A DNA stretch of 57,465 nucleotides from an uncultured Oscillibacter sp. (GCA_910583695.1 CAJTZL010000011.1:1-57465); one strand, 5' to 3'; numbered from the stretch's first letter, positions 39,653 through 48,771 are shown. The notes: generated by a model from the sequence alone, not told the origin. Numbers and translations: made by a program.

Positions 39653-41426
39653 TCCGTTTTTCTCCCTTTTTGTCTTTATGTTTTTCTGCCGCCGCCAACA
39701 GGGGGTCCGACACTCCACCGGAGCGTTTCGCGGCTTCCTCCCGTATGACGCGTATGTAATCCGACAGGGCCTGCCGCCCGTTTCGAACGGACTCCGGCCG
39801 CTGGCAGACAGCGGTGATGTGGTTCATCTCCTCCGCCGTCAGCTCCGCCGCCAGGGCGGGGAGGGCGGCGGGCCGTCCTTCCTCCTTCGCCTGCCACAGC
39901 AGGGTGAACACCCGGCCCAGCAGGGGAGAGGAGAAGTCCGCCTCTGCCAAAGGCGGTCCGACGGGAAAGAGGCCGTCGTCCAGCAGTAGCAGCCGGAGCA
40001 CACCCTCCTCCGCCCGGGCGGAGCGCACGTTTTCATAGCGCAAAGACCGTTCCCGGGGCTGGGACTGAGATGCCGGATTCAGCTCCTTCCGGAGCTCCGC
40101 CCGGTTTTCCCGGGCGATTTTCCGCTTTCTGGCCCGCTGAACCTCCAGCTTCATGGCCTCGGGGGTGATCCGGGCGGCTTCGGCGGCTCTGGCGGCGTAG
40201 ATTTCCCGCTCCACCGCCCCGGGGAGCCCGGCCAGCAGGGCACTGATTTCCTCGCTGTAGGCCACCCGCTGCTCATCGCTGTCCAGATCATACTTCCCGG
40301 CAATCTGGGCCATGCGAAATTCCACGCCGTTCTCACTGCCGCCCAGCAGCCGCTCAAAGGCGGCGGGGCCCTGGTTTTTGATGAAGTCGTCGGCGTCCTG
40401 CTTCACCAGTTCTCCGTCTTCCGTCCTTCTCCTGGGAAGCTGGAGGACCTTCACGGAGAACTCGGAGCCGTTCAAAAGCTGCAGGGCCCGCTCCGTGGCG
40501 ATTTTCCCGGCGTTATCGTTGTCGTAGCACAGCACCAGCTCCTTGGTGAACCGGGAGAGGAGCCGGATCTGCTCCGGCGTCAGGGCGGTGCCCATGGAGG
40601 CCACCGCATTGTCAAAGCCCGCCTGATGGAGGGTGACGATGTCCAGATTCCCCTCGCAGAGAATGATGTTGGGCCGCTTGCTCTTCTTTGCCAGGTTCAG
40701 CCCGTAGAGGACCCGCCGCTTGCTGTACACCGGGGTTTCCGACGAGTTCATATACTTGGGCTCGGACTTGTCCAGCACCCGGCTGCCGAAGGCCACCACG
40801 TCCCCCCGGGTGTCGATGACCGGGAGCATGAGGCGGTTCCGGAACTTGTCGTAAAATCCGCCCTTCTTGTTGTCCACAATGAGCCCCGCCGCCAGCAGCT
40901 CCGACTTGCTGTAGCCCTTGGCGGTCATCTCGTTCAACAGCACGTCCCAGGCGTCCAGAGAGGCCCCTATGCCGAAATTCACGGCTGTGGCCTTCCGAAT
41001 CTGCCGCCGGTCCAGGTATTCCTGAACGGCCCGTCCCTCCGGCTGCTGGAGGAGGCGGTAGTAAAACCGGGCGGCGTCCCGGTTCAGGTCCAGGAGCCGC
41101 TGGCGGCGGCGTCCGGCCTCCCGGTCGCCCTCCTCCTCCGGCACCTCCAGCCCCGCCCGCTTTGCCAGGAACCGCACCGCGTCGGGAAAGGGGAGGTTTT
41201 CCTCCTCCATGATGAAGTTGATTACGCCGCCCCCCCGCTTACAGCCGAAACAGTAGTAGATCTGCTTGTCCGGAGAGACGGAAAAGGAGCCGGTCTTCTC
41301 ACTGTGGAAGGGGCAGAGGCCGAAGAGGTTGGAGCCCCTGCGGGTGAGCTGGACATAGCTTCCCACCACGTCCGCGATGTCGCTTCTGGCCACCAGCTCG
41401 TCCATGAAGCTCTGGGGAAACGCCAT
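39642..41426 (-). CDS. dnaG: DNA primase
   Basis: ATG at 41426 follows AAAGGAGGGG. The 594-residue enzyme has a CHC2 zinc finger (LCPFHSEKTGSFSVSP and YYCFGCKRGGG), a TOPRIM core with NIILCEGNLDIVTLHQAGF and LCYDNDNAGKIA, and a divergent C-terminal helicase-binding part. It makes RNA primers at the replication fork. It is first in the dnaG-rpoD unit and transcribed opposite to the phosphopantetheinyl transferase gene. Confidence 0.96.
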   Translation of the reverse strand: MAFPQSFMDELVARSDIADVVGSYVQLTRRGSNLFGLCPFHSEKTGSFSVSPDKQIYYCFGCKRGGGVINFIMEEENLPFPDAVRFLAKRAGLEVPEEEGDREAGRRRQRLLDLNRDAARFYYRLLQQPEGRAVQEYLDRRQIRKATAVNFGIGASLDAWDVLLNEMTAKGYSKSELLAAGLIVDNKKGGFYDKFRNRLMLPVIDTRGDVVAFGSRVLDKSEPKYMNSSETPVYSKRRVLYGLNLAKKSKRPNIILCEGNLDIVTLHQAGFDNAVASMGTALTPEQIRLLSRFTKELVLCYDNDNAGKIATERALQLLNGSEFSVKVLQLPRRRTEDGELVKQDADDFIKNQGPAAFERLLGGSENGVEFRMAQIAGKYDLDSDEQRVAYSEEISALLAGLPGAVEREIYAARAAEAARITPEAMKLEVQRARKRKIARENRAELRKELNPASQSQPRERSLRYENVRSARAEEGVLRLLLLDDGLFPVGPPLAEADFSSPLLGRVFTLLWQAKEEGRPAALPALAAELTAEEMNHITAVCQRPESVRNGRQALSDYIRVIREEAAKRSGGVSDPLLAAAEKHKDKKGEKRNVE

Positions 41427-41653
41427 AGCCCGTCCCCTCCTTTCGGTCAGTTTAGCCAAAATCTGCTCTGGTCATACCGAAAAAGTGAAGCTGCCAGCGG
41501 AGGCGGACTTTTCGGCGATGTCTTTATATACGCCGCGCCTTTGGAATTTCCTCTTTTTTTCTTTATATTTTTTGAAAACTTTCCGGCGGGGTCTTTACAG
41601 GTCGGGGCGGAACGCTTAAAATAGGGGAGAGAAATGAAGTAAGGAGGACCGCC

Positions 41654-42253
41654 ATGCCCATTGAATTGTGGACGGCCCGGATGGAGCGCCCCCTGTCGGA
41701 TCCGGAACGGGAGGCCATCCTGCCCCTGATGCCCCCGGCCCGCCGGGAGCGCCTTTTGCGCATGAAGGAAGCGGAGAAGCAGAGGGAGCCCCTCTGCGCC
41801 TATTTGATTTTATGCCTGGCCCTGCGGCAGAAGTACGGCTGGAAGGAGCTGCCGGAGGTGGCCCTGGGCCGTTTGGGCAAGCCCTATTTCCCGGAGCACC
41901 CGGAGGTGCATTTTAACATCAGCCATTCCAGCGGCGCGGTGCTGGTGGGGGTTTCGGATCAGGAGATCGGCGTGGACATTGAGCGCATCCGCCCCGTAGG
42001 CCAGCGGATGATGGTCCGTCTGGCCCATGTGAGCACGGAGGAGGCCTTTTTCCAGAGTTGGGTCCGCCGGGAGGCCCGGGCCAAGCGCAGCGGAAACGGC
42101 GTGGGCACCATCATGCGTTCCGAGTCCCCTCTCCAGCCGGGAGAGTACTATTACCCGCTGGACACCTTTCCCGGGTACGCCGCGGGCCTTGCCACCCGCA
42201 GCCGGGAGCTTCCGGGGAAGCTCCACCGCTATTCTCTGGACGATATGCTGTAA
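41654..42253 (+). CDS. 4'-phosphopantetheinyl transferase superfamily protein
   Basis: The 199-residue protein has the Sfp-type core: FNISHSSGAVLVGVSDQEIG, the metal site GVDIERIRP (about residues 109-117) and the later WVRREARAKRSGNG (about 136-149), a variant of WxxKEA where Lys is replaced by Arg. Sfp-type enzymes load carrier proteins with phosphopantetheine from CoA. No biosynthetic gene cluster is nearby, so the partner carrier is unlinked. AAGGAGGA precedes the start. Confidence 0.85.
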   Translation: MPIELWTARMERPLSDPEREAILPLMPPARRERLLRMKEAEKQREPLCAYLILCLALRQKYGWKELPEVALGRLGKPYFPEHPEVHFNISHSSGAVLVGVSDQEIGVDIERIRPVGQRMMVRLAHVSTEEAFFQSWVRREARAKRSGNGVGTIMRSESPLQPGEYYYPLDTFPGYAAGLATRSRELPGKLHRYSLDDML

Positions 42254-42260
42254 GAACAAG

Positions 42261-42292
42261 ACAGGCAGGGAACATCCCTGCTTGTTTTTTTG
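42261..42292 (+). terminator. Terminator after the transferase gene
   Basis: acaggcaggga and tccctgcttgt form a nearly perfect stem with a short loop, followed by seven T residues. Confidence 0.8.
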
Positions 42293-42301
42293 CCCGGCCC
42301 C

Positions 42302-42329
42302 GCAACCGGCGGCCCCCGTTTTCCGACTA
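42302..42329 (+). promoter_or_regulatory. Candidate ECF-sigma promoter, probably autoregulated
   Basis: GCAACC (42302-42307) and CGACTA (42324-42329) are 16 bp apart, close to the AAC/CGT pattern of ECF promoters and lacking sigma-A boxes. It lies directly before the ECF sigma gene, and the sequence GAAAGCAGCTTTC follows at 42337-42349. Confidence 0.45.
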
Positions 42330-42368
42330 TATAGGTGAAAGCAGCTTTCAAAAGGAGGGACCCGTGTC

Positions 42369-42923
42369 ATGGAGGACAAGGACATCATCGCCCTGTACTG
42401 GGCGCGTTCGGAGGAGGCCATCCGCCGGACGGCGGAGAAATACGGCGCGTACTGCGGGCAGATCATCCGCCGGGTGCTGGGGGACGGCCGGGATGCGGAG
42501 GAGTGCCTCAGCGACACTTGGCTGGGGGCCTGGAACGCCATGCCGCCCCAACGGCCCGCCCGCTTGCCGCCCTTTCTGGGGCGCATTGCCCGAAATACAG
42601 CCCTGGACCGCTACGACTACAATAGCGCTCAGCGTCGGGACGGCGGCTTCGAGGCGGTGCTGGAGGAGCTGGCGGACTGCGTGGGCAGTACGTCTGTGGA
42701 GGAGGACTTTGACCTCCGCCGCCTGGGGGAGGCCATTTCCGGTTTTCTGGATACCGCCTCCCCAGCGGCCCGGCTGGTGTTCTTGCGGCGCTACTGGTAC
42801 TGCGATGGTGTGGCGGAGATCGCCGCCGGAACGGGGTACAGCCAGTCCAAAGTGAAATCCCTGCTCCACCGGACCCGGCAGGGCCTGAAGGAGCATCTCA
42901 GGAAGGAGGGCTACGACCTATGA
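42369..42923 (+). CDS. ECF-type RNA polymerase sigma factor
   Basis: The 184-residue protein has region 2 (DAEECLSDTWLGAWNAMPPQ, about residues 42-61, and LGRIARNTALDRYDYNSAQ) and region 4 with a HTH (EIAAGTGYSQSKVKSLLHRT, about 149-168). It belongs to the group found with large anti-sigma membrane proteins in Oscillospiraceae. It overlaps the next gene by 4 bp. It probably directs transcription of its own operon from the atypical promoter just upstream. Confidence 0.92.
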   Translation: MEDKDIIALYWARSEEAIRRTAEKYGAYCGQIIRRVLGDGRDAEECLSDTWLGAWNAMPPQRPARLPPFLGRIARNTALDRYDYNSAQRRDGGFEAVLEELADCVGSTSVEEDFDLRRLGEAISGFLDTASPAARLVFLRRYWYCDGVAEIAAGTGYSQSKVKSLLHRTRQGLKEHLRKEGYDL

Positions 42924-44083
42924 CGAGAGAAGAGCTGTTCCGCGCCGTCGGGGAGGTTCGGGAGGACCAGATCGAGGCGGCGGAAATCATGAAGAGACAA
43001 GTTCGCCCCTGGCGGCGGTTCGGCGCATTGGCGGCGTGCTTGGCGCTGGTGGTGACGGTGACTGTGGCGGCTGTCCCGGAAATTGGGGATCAGCTCCAAT
43101 GGACGGCGATTGTCAAGAGCTTTAACCCTGCTGTCGAAGTGGAGGAGGACCCTGACAGCTGGAAGCCGATTATTCGGCCGTTTAATCCCGGAGAGGCGGA
43201 TTCCGGCGGCGAAACAGCGGCGGGGGGCCTGGACGGCTCCGATTATTGGACGGACAACCCGAACCGGCCCACCCATCCCGACTACTCCTCTGACGTGGAG
43301 ATCGGCCAGCTGAGCGGCCCGGGAAGCGGCGACACGATGATCGGCATGTCGGCCTGTCTTGCCTGGCTGCCCCCAGAGGAGATTTTCACCCAGGACACGG
43401 CAATTTTCCGGGGAACCGTCCGGGAGCTGCACTATTTTATGGTAGAGCCGGACGGCGGGCTCATGGAGCGGTATTACACCCGGGCCCTCGTGGAGGTCAC
43501 GGACCCCATCCGAGGCGGCTTGACGGCGGGGGAAACCTGTAGCCTTCTCTGGCTGGGGGCCAAGGGCTACATGTCCACCTCCATCTCAGGCCCGCTGGAA
43601 GACCTGGATGTGGGCAGTGAGGCCATTTTTATGCCTGTCCCAACGGACCAGGACACCGGATGGAAGGAGGGGGATGGCTACTTCTGCTACGCCGACCTTG
43701 CGGAGCTCTACTTGGGTGAGGGGAACCGCTACGTTTTCGCGGACACGGCGGAGGGCCTGACCTTTGACCGGGGTACCTATGCGAGTATTGCGGAAGCGGA
43801 GACCCTGGACGAAATCGTGGCCTATATCCGGAAACAAATCGGGGAGAGGGAACCTCTCCAGAGAATCATCGTCGGTGAAGACGGCGTTTTGGAGCCGAAT
43901 ACCGGCGAGTATGTCTTCGTGGAGGGGACGGAGCAGACTCAGCCCGCCGCGGAACCCGCTGTACCGCAGACGGAACCTTCGGAGACGGCGAACGCCGGCC
44001 CCTCTGCCTCCGGTCCCAACGGGGCCCGGGAGCTACCCGGCGGCGCTTTAGCCGGCGGCGAAAAACCGGACGTCGGCCCGTAA
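42920..44083 (+). CDS. Probable anti-sigma factor with extracytoplasmic domain
   Basis: The 387-residue protein has a short cytosolic N-terminus (MTREELFRAVGEVREDQIEA, about 1-32), one membrane segment (FGALAACLALVVTVTVAA, about 34-51) and a long external region: an acidic Pro/Gly linker, a beta-rich domain (about 135-290) and a low-complexity Glu/Pro/Thr tail. The N-terminal helix plus single pass is the standard layout of anti-sigma partners that hold an ECF factor at the membrane. The signal sensed is unknown. Confidence 0.75.
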   Translation: MTREELFRAVGEVREDQIEAAEIMKRQVRPWRRFGALAACLALVVTVTVAAVPEIGDQLQWTAIVKSFNPAVEVEEDPDSWKPIIRPFNPGEADSGGETAAGGLDGSDYWTDNPNRPTHPDYSSDVEIGQLSGPGSGDTMIGMSACLAWLPPEEIFTQDTAIFRGTVRELHYFMVEPDGGLMERYYTRALVEVTDPIRGGLTAGETCSLLWLGAKGYMSTSISGPLEDLDVGSEAIFMPVPTDQDTGWKEGDGYFCYADLAELYLGEGNRYVFADTAEGLTFDRGTYASIAEAETLDEIVAYIRKQIGEREPLQRIIVGEDGVLEPNTGEYVFVEGTEQTQPAAEPAVPQTEPSETANAGPSASGPNGARELPGGALAGGEKPDVGP

Positions 44084-44092
44084 AAATCCCTC

Positions 44093-44283
44093 CGCAGGAG
44101 CTTCGCCGCCCACAGGCGGCGAAAGGAAATTGAATCGGTTTTTGCCAACAACATGCGCGTCGGCAAAAATACTTCTTACTCTCTGGAGTGGGCGAAGCCC
44201 CCATCCGCCTTGGCGGGTGGGGGCTGAGTGCGCGCAGGGGAGTACAGACCATCTCCCTCATCCAAAATCCGCAGATTTTGGAC
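44093..44283. repeat. Cluster of four hairpins between convergent genes
   Basis: Successive inverted repeats include ttcgccgcc/ggcggcgaa, tttttgcc/ggcaaaaa, agccccca/tgggggct (with an inner ccgcc/ggcgg) and ccaaaatc/gattttgg. The whole 209-bp interval 44084-44292 has no coding frame. It may be an interspersed repeat element that also works as a bidirectional terminator. Confidence 0.45.
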
Positions 44284-44292
44284 GGAATTGCG

Positions 44293-44631
44293 TTAGCCCG
44301 GCGGCCAGGTCATATCCCGGCCGCTTAGGACGTGGAAGTGCAGGTGGAAGACGCTCTGGCCCGCCTGCTCGCCGATATTGGAGACCACCCGGTAGCTTTC
44401 CAGGTTTTGTTCCTTTGCCAGCTTGGCGATGACCTCAAAGATGTGGGCCACTGTGCCGCTGTTGTCCGCCGTGACCTCGGAGACGGACCCGATGTGCGCC
44501 TTGGGAATCACCAGGAAGTGGGTGGGGGCCTGAGGTGCGATGTCGTGGAAGGCATAGCAGACCTCATCCTCATAGACCGTATTGCTGGGGATTTCCCCGG
44601 CGGCGATTTTGCAGAATAGGCAGTTGGACAT
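44293..44631 (-). CDS. HIT-family nucleotide hydrolase
   Basis: ATG at 44631 follows AAAGGAGG. The 112-residue protein has the HIT triad motif HLHFHVL near the C-terminus, the zinc-like pair CLFCKIAAGEIPS at the start and ESYRVVSNIGEQAGQSV before the motif. HIT hydrolases cleave nucleotide phosphoramidates or dinucleoside polyphosphates in the cytosol. Length is normal. Confidence 0.93.
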   Translation of the reverse strand: MSNCLFCKIAAGEIPSNTVYEDEVCYAFHDIAPQAPTHFLVIPKAHIGSVSEVTADNSGTVAHIFEVIAKLAKEQNLESYRVVSNIGEQAGQSVFHLHFHVLSGRDMTWPPG

Positions 44632-44660
44632 GGAAAAACCTCCTTTATAGTCAATGGGGT

Positions 44661-44834
44661 TCAAATGAATTGATTCCGCTCCGGGCTGTAGCGGTAGTCG
44701 AGCCTCTCCAGGGTGGCCTCCAGAACCGCCCGGTCCGCGTCCAGAGCGGCGCAGAGCTCGGCCAGACTGGGAAATTCATCCCGGAGCTTTGTGTTGACGT
44801 AGCTCAAAAGAATTGCGGGGTCCTTGGGCATCAT
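44661..44834 (-). CDS. DUF4250-family small protein
   Basis: The minus-strand frame of 57 residues starts at ATG 44834 (or the next ATG at 44831) with PKDPAILLSYVNTKLRDEFP and ends LDYRYSPERNQFI. This is the DUF4250 pattern: a short helical protein with a conserved opening and ERNQF close. Function is unknown. The ribosome binding site is weak. It lies just upstream of the HIT gene with a 29-bp gap and may share its transcript. Confidence 0.75.
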   Translation of the reverse strand: MMPKDPAILLSYVNTKLRDEFPSLAELCAALDADRAVLEATLERLDYRYSPERNQFI

Positions 44835-44894
44835 GAATCGGTTACTCTCACTTTCGGATGAAGTATGGTGGTTCCCTGAAAGGCTCCGGCTGAA

Positions 44895-45446
44895 TTATGC
44901 CGTTCCTGGATGTTCCAATCCCAGGGTATCGTAATATTCCTCGGAGAAGGTCAGTCCGGCAGGGTCAAAGGCCTCTTGAAGGGCCTTGACCTTCCGGAAT
45001 GGGTCCTGGGGCTCCAGACCGAAGGTTTCCGCCACCGCCGCCAGGGCGGCGTCCGTTTTTGCGAAGGTCTCCTCACAGCCGGGCCAGCGGTTTTGGGCAT
45101 TCTCCTCTAGGAGCCTGCGGAATTTTTCCTCGTCCAGCCACCAGAGCTGTGCCAAAGGGCTCTCGTCCCGGCAGCAGAGGAGGAAGGCCAGAAATTCCCG
45201 GAAGTTTTCCGCCACCGGCAGGATATAGGTCCCAGGCTCTCCCATGCCGGGATTCACGCAGAAAACCCGCTCGTCCTCCGGCAGGAGAATGTAGTGGACT
45301 CCGTCCACCCCGGGACCACCGAAGATTTCCGCCTCCACCGGGGTGCAGAAATACCCTGCGCACTGCTCCGGCCACGGCTCCAGCCCCAGCACGCTGTGGT
45401 CAATGCCCAGAGCGTAGAAGCGCCGCAGGTCCTCCCGGGAGCTCAC
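44895..45446 (-). CDS. Hypothetical 183-residue cytosolic protein
   Basis: The start GTG at 45446 overlaps the cupin stop by 4 bp. The protein is acidic, with aromatic-rich stretches (WPEQCAGYFCTP, GVDGVHYILLPEDERVFCVN) and a helical C-terminus (FRKVKALQEAFDPAGLTFSE). The DG..YILLPEDE region followed by a helix with FREFLAFLL recalls SUKH/SMI1-type immunity or housekeeping proteins, but the match is weak and no toxin gene is nearby. Treat the family as unknown. Confidence 0.6.
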   Translation of the reverse strand: MSSREDLRRFYALGIDHSVLGLEPWPEQCAGYFCTPVEAEIFGGPGVDGVHYILLPEDERVFCVNPGMGEPGTYILPVAENFREFLAFLLCCRDESPLAQLWWLDEEKFRRLLEENAQNRWPGCEETFAKTDAALAAVAETFGLEPQDPFRKVKALQEAFDPAGLTFSEEYYDTLGLEHPGTA

Positions 45447-45781
45447 TGCTCAGCAACTACGGCGAAGAAGCGCAGGTCCTCGCCGCCCTCGGGGCTGTCG
45501 TTCATCAGGCTGTGGGCGTGACCCTTGGGGCAGTAATGGCAGCTTCCGGCCTCCAGCGGCTCGCAGCCATTGTCGTAGAGGATCTTTCCTTTCCCGGAGA
45601 GGATGTAGATGATCTCGCTTCCGGTCTCATGGGTGTGCATCCCGATGGAGGCCCCGGGAATCAGGCGGCCCCGCATGATTTTGTTCAGGGGGTCGGTGTA
45701 CATTCTGGTGCGCACTTCCTTTTCGCCGCCCCGCATGTGAGGGATGACTTGGGGCTCCATCTTGTCAAATTCAATCAGCAT
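45443..45781 (-). CDS. Single-domain cupin protein
   Basis: The 112-residue protein has cupin motif 1 GASIGMHTHETGSEIIYILSG (metal His/His/Glu) and a motif 2 region CHYCPKGHAHSLMN. Small cupins bind a metal and may act as sugar isomerases, oxygenases or sensors; the activity cannot be read. It is soluble and is translationally coupled to the following gene. AAAGGAGA precedes the start. Confidence 0.87.
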   Translation of the reverse strand: MLIEFDKMEPQVIPHMRGGEKEVRTRMYTDPLNKIMRGRLIPGASIGMHTHETGSEIIYILSGKGKILYDNGCEPLEAGSCHYCPKGHAHSLMNDSPEGGEDLRFFAVVAEQ

Positions 45782-46125
45782 ATGGCTCTCCTTTTAATTG
45801 AGTTATGGGTGCACGCCCATGGCGTGCGTAAACCGGTTGAAGGCATGACCCGGGAGAACGGGGGAGCGGGACCGCTCCCCCTTGGAAGCCCGGGAGCTTT
45901 GCAATTTCACTGTACAAGCAGGTCAGCCCCAGCGTCGGCTCTTTCCGGCGCTCCGGGTTTGCCCGGGCCAGGACCTTCAGCTCCGGAAGGATTGGCTTCG
46001 CCATAAAGAGAATGCGTTTCTTTTGGACAGGCTTGCTTCGGTAAACCGGCATGATTTTCGTGTGAAAGCGCTGCCTTCGCATCCAGAGGGCAGACTCCCT
46101 GGCCCCTGCTGCCTCTGCAAAAGGC
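45782..46125. other. 344-bp interval without a secure gene; possible interspersed repeat
   Basis: The interval holds hairpins gcacgcc/ggcgtgc (near 45812) and gggggagcgg/ccgctccccc (near 45862). A minus-strand frame with MAKPILPELKVLARANPE lacks a ribosome binding site and ends in low-quality sequence, so it is not called. The conserved look without coding sense suggests a genomic repeat, and it may also terminate alaS. Confidence 0.35.
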
Positions 46126-48771
46126 TTATTGCAGCTTTCCGGCCACGAAGTCGTCCACCATGGCCAGGGCGTCGTCCAGCTTCAGCACATCCGTGCCGCC
46201 GCCCATGGCGCTGTCCGGCTTTCCGCCGCCCTTTCCGCCGCAGACGGGGGCGATGGTTTTGATGATGTCTCCGGCCTTCACGCCCCGGGCCACTGCGTCC
46301 TTGCCGCAGACCGCCTGGAAGGTGATTTTTCCGTCGTTGACGGAGGCCAGCACGCCCACTACGCCGGGCTCCTTGTCCCGGAGGAAATCTCCCATTTTCC
46401 GCAGGGCGCTTGCGTCCAGGCCGTCCCGCTGGGCGGTGAGGACCTTGAGGCCGCCCACGTCCTTGGCGCTCATGAGGAAGTTCCGTGCCTCGCCCAGGGA
46501 GGCCTCCGCCTTGAACTTGTCCAGGGCCTGACGGAGCTCCTTGGTTTCGGCCAGCTGCTGCTCAATGCGGTTTTCCAGCTCGGCCGGAGAGGTTTTCAGC
46601 AGCTGGGCGGCGTGGAACAGCATCTGCTGGTTCCGGTTCACCGTCTCCAGGGTCAGTTTGCCCACCGTGGCCTCGATGCGCCGCACGCCGGAGGCAACAG
46701 ACCCCTCGGACTTGATGCGGAAGGGCCCGGCCTTGGCGGTGTTGTCCAGGTGGGTACCGCCGCAGAACTCCATGGAGAAATCGCCCATTTCCACGACGCG
46801 CACCACGTCGCCGTACTTCTCGCCGAACATGGCTACGGCGCCCTTGCGCTTGGCCTCCTCGATGGGCAGGACCTCCGTGACCACAGGCAGTCCCTCCAGA
46901 ATGGCGTCGTTCACCAGCCGGTCAATCTCGCTGAGCTGCTCCGGGGTGATGGCCTCAAAGTGGGTGAAGTCGAAGCGGATGCGGTCCGGCTCCACCAGGG
47001 AGCCCGCCTGATGCACGTGGTCACCCAGGACCTTTTTCAGCGCCGCGTCCAGCAGGTGGGTGGCGCTGTGGGCCCGGCGGATGGCCTTGCGGCGTTCCGG
47101 GTCGATCTGGGCGCAGACGGTGTCGCCGACCTTCAGCACGCCCTCTGTCATCCGGCCGGAGTGGAGGAACTTGCCGCCCTTGTTCTTCTGTACGTCGGAG
47201 ACTTCGAAGCCCGCCTTATCGCCAAGGATTACGCCGTGGTCCGCCGTCTGGCCGCCCATCTCAGCGTAGAAGGGGGTCTTGTCCAGGACAACGGCCGCCT
47301 CCACACCGGCGACGATCTCATCCACCAGTGCTCCCTCCGCCACGATGGCAACTACCTTGGCGTCCTGGATGCGGTCATCCTCATAGCCCGCGAACTCCGT
47401 GGCGGGGACCTCGGAGCCGAACTCAATGCCGGCCCAGCCCAGGTCTCCCAGGGCCTCCCGGGCCTTCCGTGCCCGGAGCCGCTGCTCCTCCATCAGCTGG
47501 TTGAAGCCGTCCCGGTCCACGGTCATGCCCTCTTCCTCCACCATTTCCACAGTCAGGTCGATGGGGAAGCCGAAGGTGTCGTAGAGCTTGAAGGCGTCTG
47601 CGCCGGAGAAGACGGTCTCTCCCCGCTGCTTGTGGGCGGAGAGGAGGTCATTGTAAATCCGCATTCCCCCGTCGATGGTCTTGGCGAAGTTTTCCTCCTC
47701 GGTGCGGATGACCTTGGTGATATAGCCCTGCTTTTCCCGCAGGTCGGGGTAGGCGGACTCGTTTTCGCGGACCACCGTATCCACCACGTCAAAGAGGAAG
47801 GGCTTTTCCACGCCCAGGAGCCGTCCGTGGCGGGCCGCCCGGCGAAGGAGGCGGCGGAGCACGTAACCCCGGCCCTCATTGGAGGGGAGCACGCCGTCGC
47901 AGATCATCATGACGGAGGAGCGGATATGGTCCGTGATGACTCGGAGGCTCACGTCGGTCTTGTGGCTTTCCCCATAGTGGGCATGGGTGATCTCGGAGAC
48001 CTTGTTGGTGATGTTCATGACCGTGTCCACATCGAAGAGGGAGCCCACGTTCTGGCACACGCAGGCCAGCCGCTCCAGGCCCATTCCGGTGTCGATGTTT
48101 TTGTTTTTCATCTCCTCATAGTGTCCTTCACCGTCGTTGACAAATTGAGAGAAGACGTTGTTCCAGACCTCGATATACCGGTCGCAGTCGCAGCCTACGG
48201 TGCAGGTGGGCTTGCCGCAGCCGTGCTCCTCGCCCCGGTCGTAGTAGACCTCGGAGCAGGGGCCGCAGGGACCCGCGCCGTGCTCCCAGAAGTTGTCCGC
48301 TTTTCCGAAGCGGAAGATGCGTTCCGCAGGGATGCCGATGTCCTTGTTCCAGATTTCAAAGGCCTCGTCGTCGTCCAGGTAGATGGAGGGGTAGAGCCGG
48401 TCCTCCTCCAGGCCGACAACCTTGGTCAAAAACTCCCAGCAGTAAGGGATGGCGTCCTTTTTAAAGTAGTCGCCGAAGGAAAAGTTGCCCAGCATCTCGA
48501 AGTAGGTGCCGTGGCGGTCGGTTTTGCCGATGTTTTCAATGTCTCCGGTGCGGATGCACTTCTGGCAGGTGCAGACCCGGTTCCGGGGGGGCTCCTCCTC
48601 CCGGGTGAACCAGGTTTTCATGGGCGCCATGCCGCTGTTGATGAGGAGCAGGCTGGCGTCGTTGGCGGGGGGGATGAGGGAAAAGCTGGGCAGACGGAGA
48701 TGGCCCTTGCTCTCAAAGTAGCTGAGGAACATCTCCCGCAGCTCATTCAGGCCGTGATAGGGGTGTGACAT
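46126..48771 (-). CDS. alaS: Alanyl-tRNA synthetase
   Basis: The 881-residue enzyme has the class II catalytic core (LRLPSFSLIPPANDASLLLI, SGMAPMKTWFTREEEPPRNR), the tRNA-recognition region (about 240-460), the editing domain with the zinc-site pair HSATHLLDAAL and CGGTHLDNTA, and the C-terminal C-Ala/DHHA1 domain with VCGGKGGGKPDSAMGGG. It charges tRNA-Ala and clears mischarged Ser/Gly. It follows the PhzF-like gene by 54 bp and is likely under the T-box leader upstream of it. Confidence 0.97.
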   Translation of the reverse strand: MSHPYHGLNELREMFLSYFESKGHLRLPSFSLIPPANDASLLLINSGMAPMKTWFTREEEPPRNRVCTCQKCIRTGDIENIGKTDRHGTYFEMLGNFSFGDYFKKDAIPYCWEFLTKVVGLEEDRLYPSIYLDDDEAFEIWNKDIGIPAERIFRFGKADNFWEHGAGPCGPCSEVYYDRGEEHGCGKPTCTVGCDCDRYIEVWNNVFSQFVNDGEGHYEEMKNKNIDTGMGLERLACVCQNVGSLFDVDTVMNITNKVSEITHAHYGESHKTDVSLRVITDHIRSSVMMICDGVLPSNEGRGYVLRRLLRRAARHGRLLGVEKPFLFDVVDTVVRENESAYPDLREKQGYITKVIRTEEENFAKTIDGGMRIYNDLLSAHKQRGETVFSGADAFKLYDTFGFPIDLTVEMVEEEGMTVDRDGFNQLMEEQRLRARKAREALGDLGWAGIEFGSEVPATEFAGYEDDRIQDAKVVAIVAEGALVDEIVAGVEAAVVLDKTPFYAEMGGQTADHGVILGDKAGFEVSDVQKNKGGKFLHSGRMTEGVLKVGDTVCAQIDPERRKAIRRAHSATHLLDAALKKVLGDHVHQAGSLVEPDRIRFDFTHFEAITPEQLSEIDRLVNDAILEGLPVVTEVLPIEEAKRKGAVAMFGEKYGDVVRVVEMGDFSMEFCGGTHLDNTAKAGPFRIKSEGSVASGVRRIEATVGKLTLETVNRNQQMLFHAAQLLKTSPAELENRIEQQLAETKELRQALDKFKAEASLGEARNFLMSAKDVGGLKVLTAQRDGLDASALRKMGDFLRDKEPGVVGVLASVNDGKITFQAVCGKDAVARGVKAGDIIKTIAPVCGGKGGGKPDSAMGGGTDVLKLDDALAMVDDFVAGKLQ

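Noticed and set aside
45771..46082. 103-residue minus-strand frame between cupin and alaS
   Set aside because: No ribosome binding site at any start and composition changes halfway; it looks like open frame through a repeat, so it was described only as an interval.
46129..48768. 879-residue plus-strand frame opposite alaS
   Set aside because: It covers almost exactly the alaS gene in antisense and has no family features; GC-rich third positions produce such frames.
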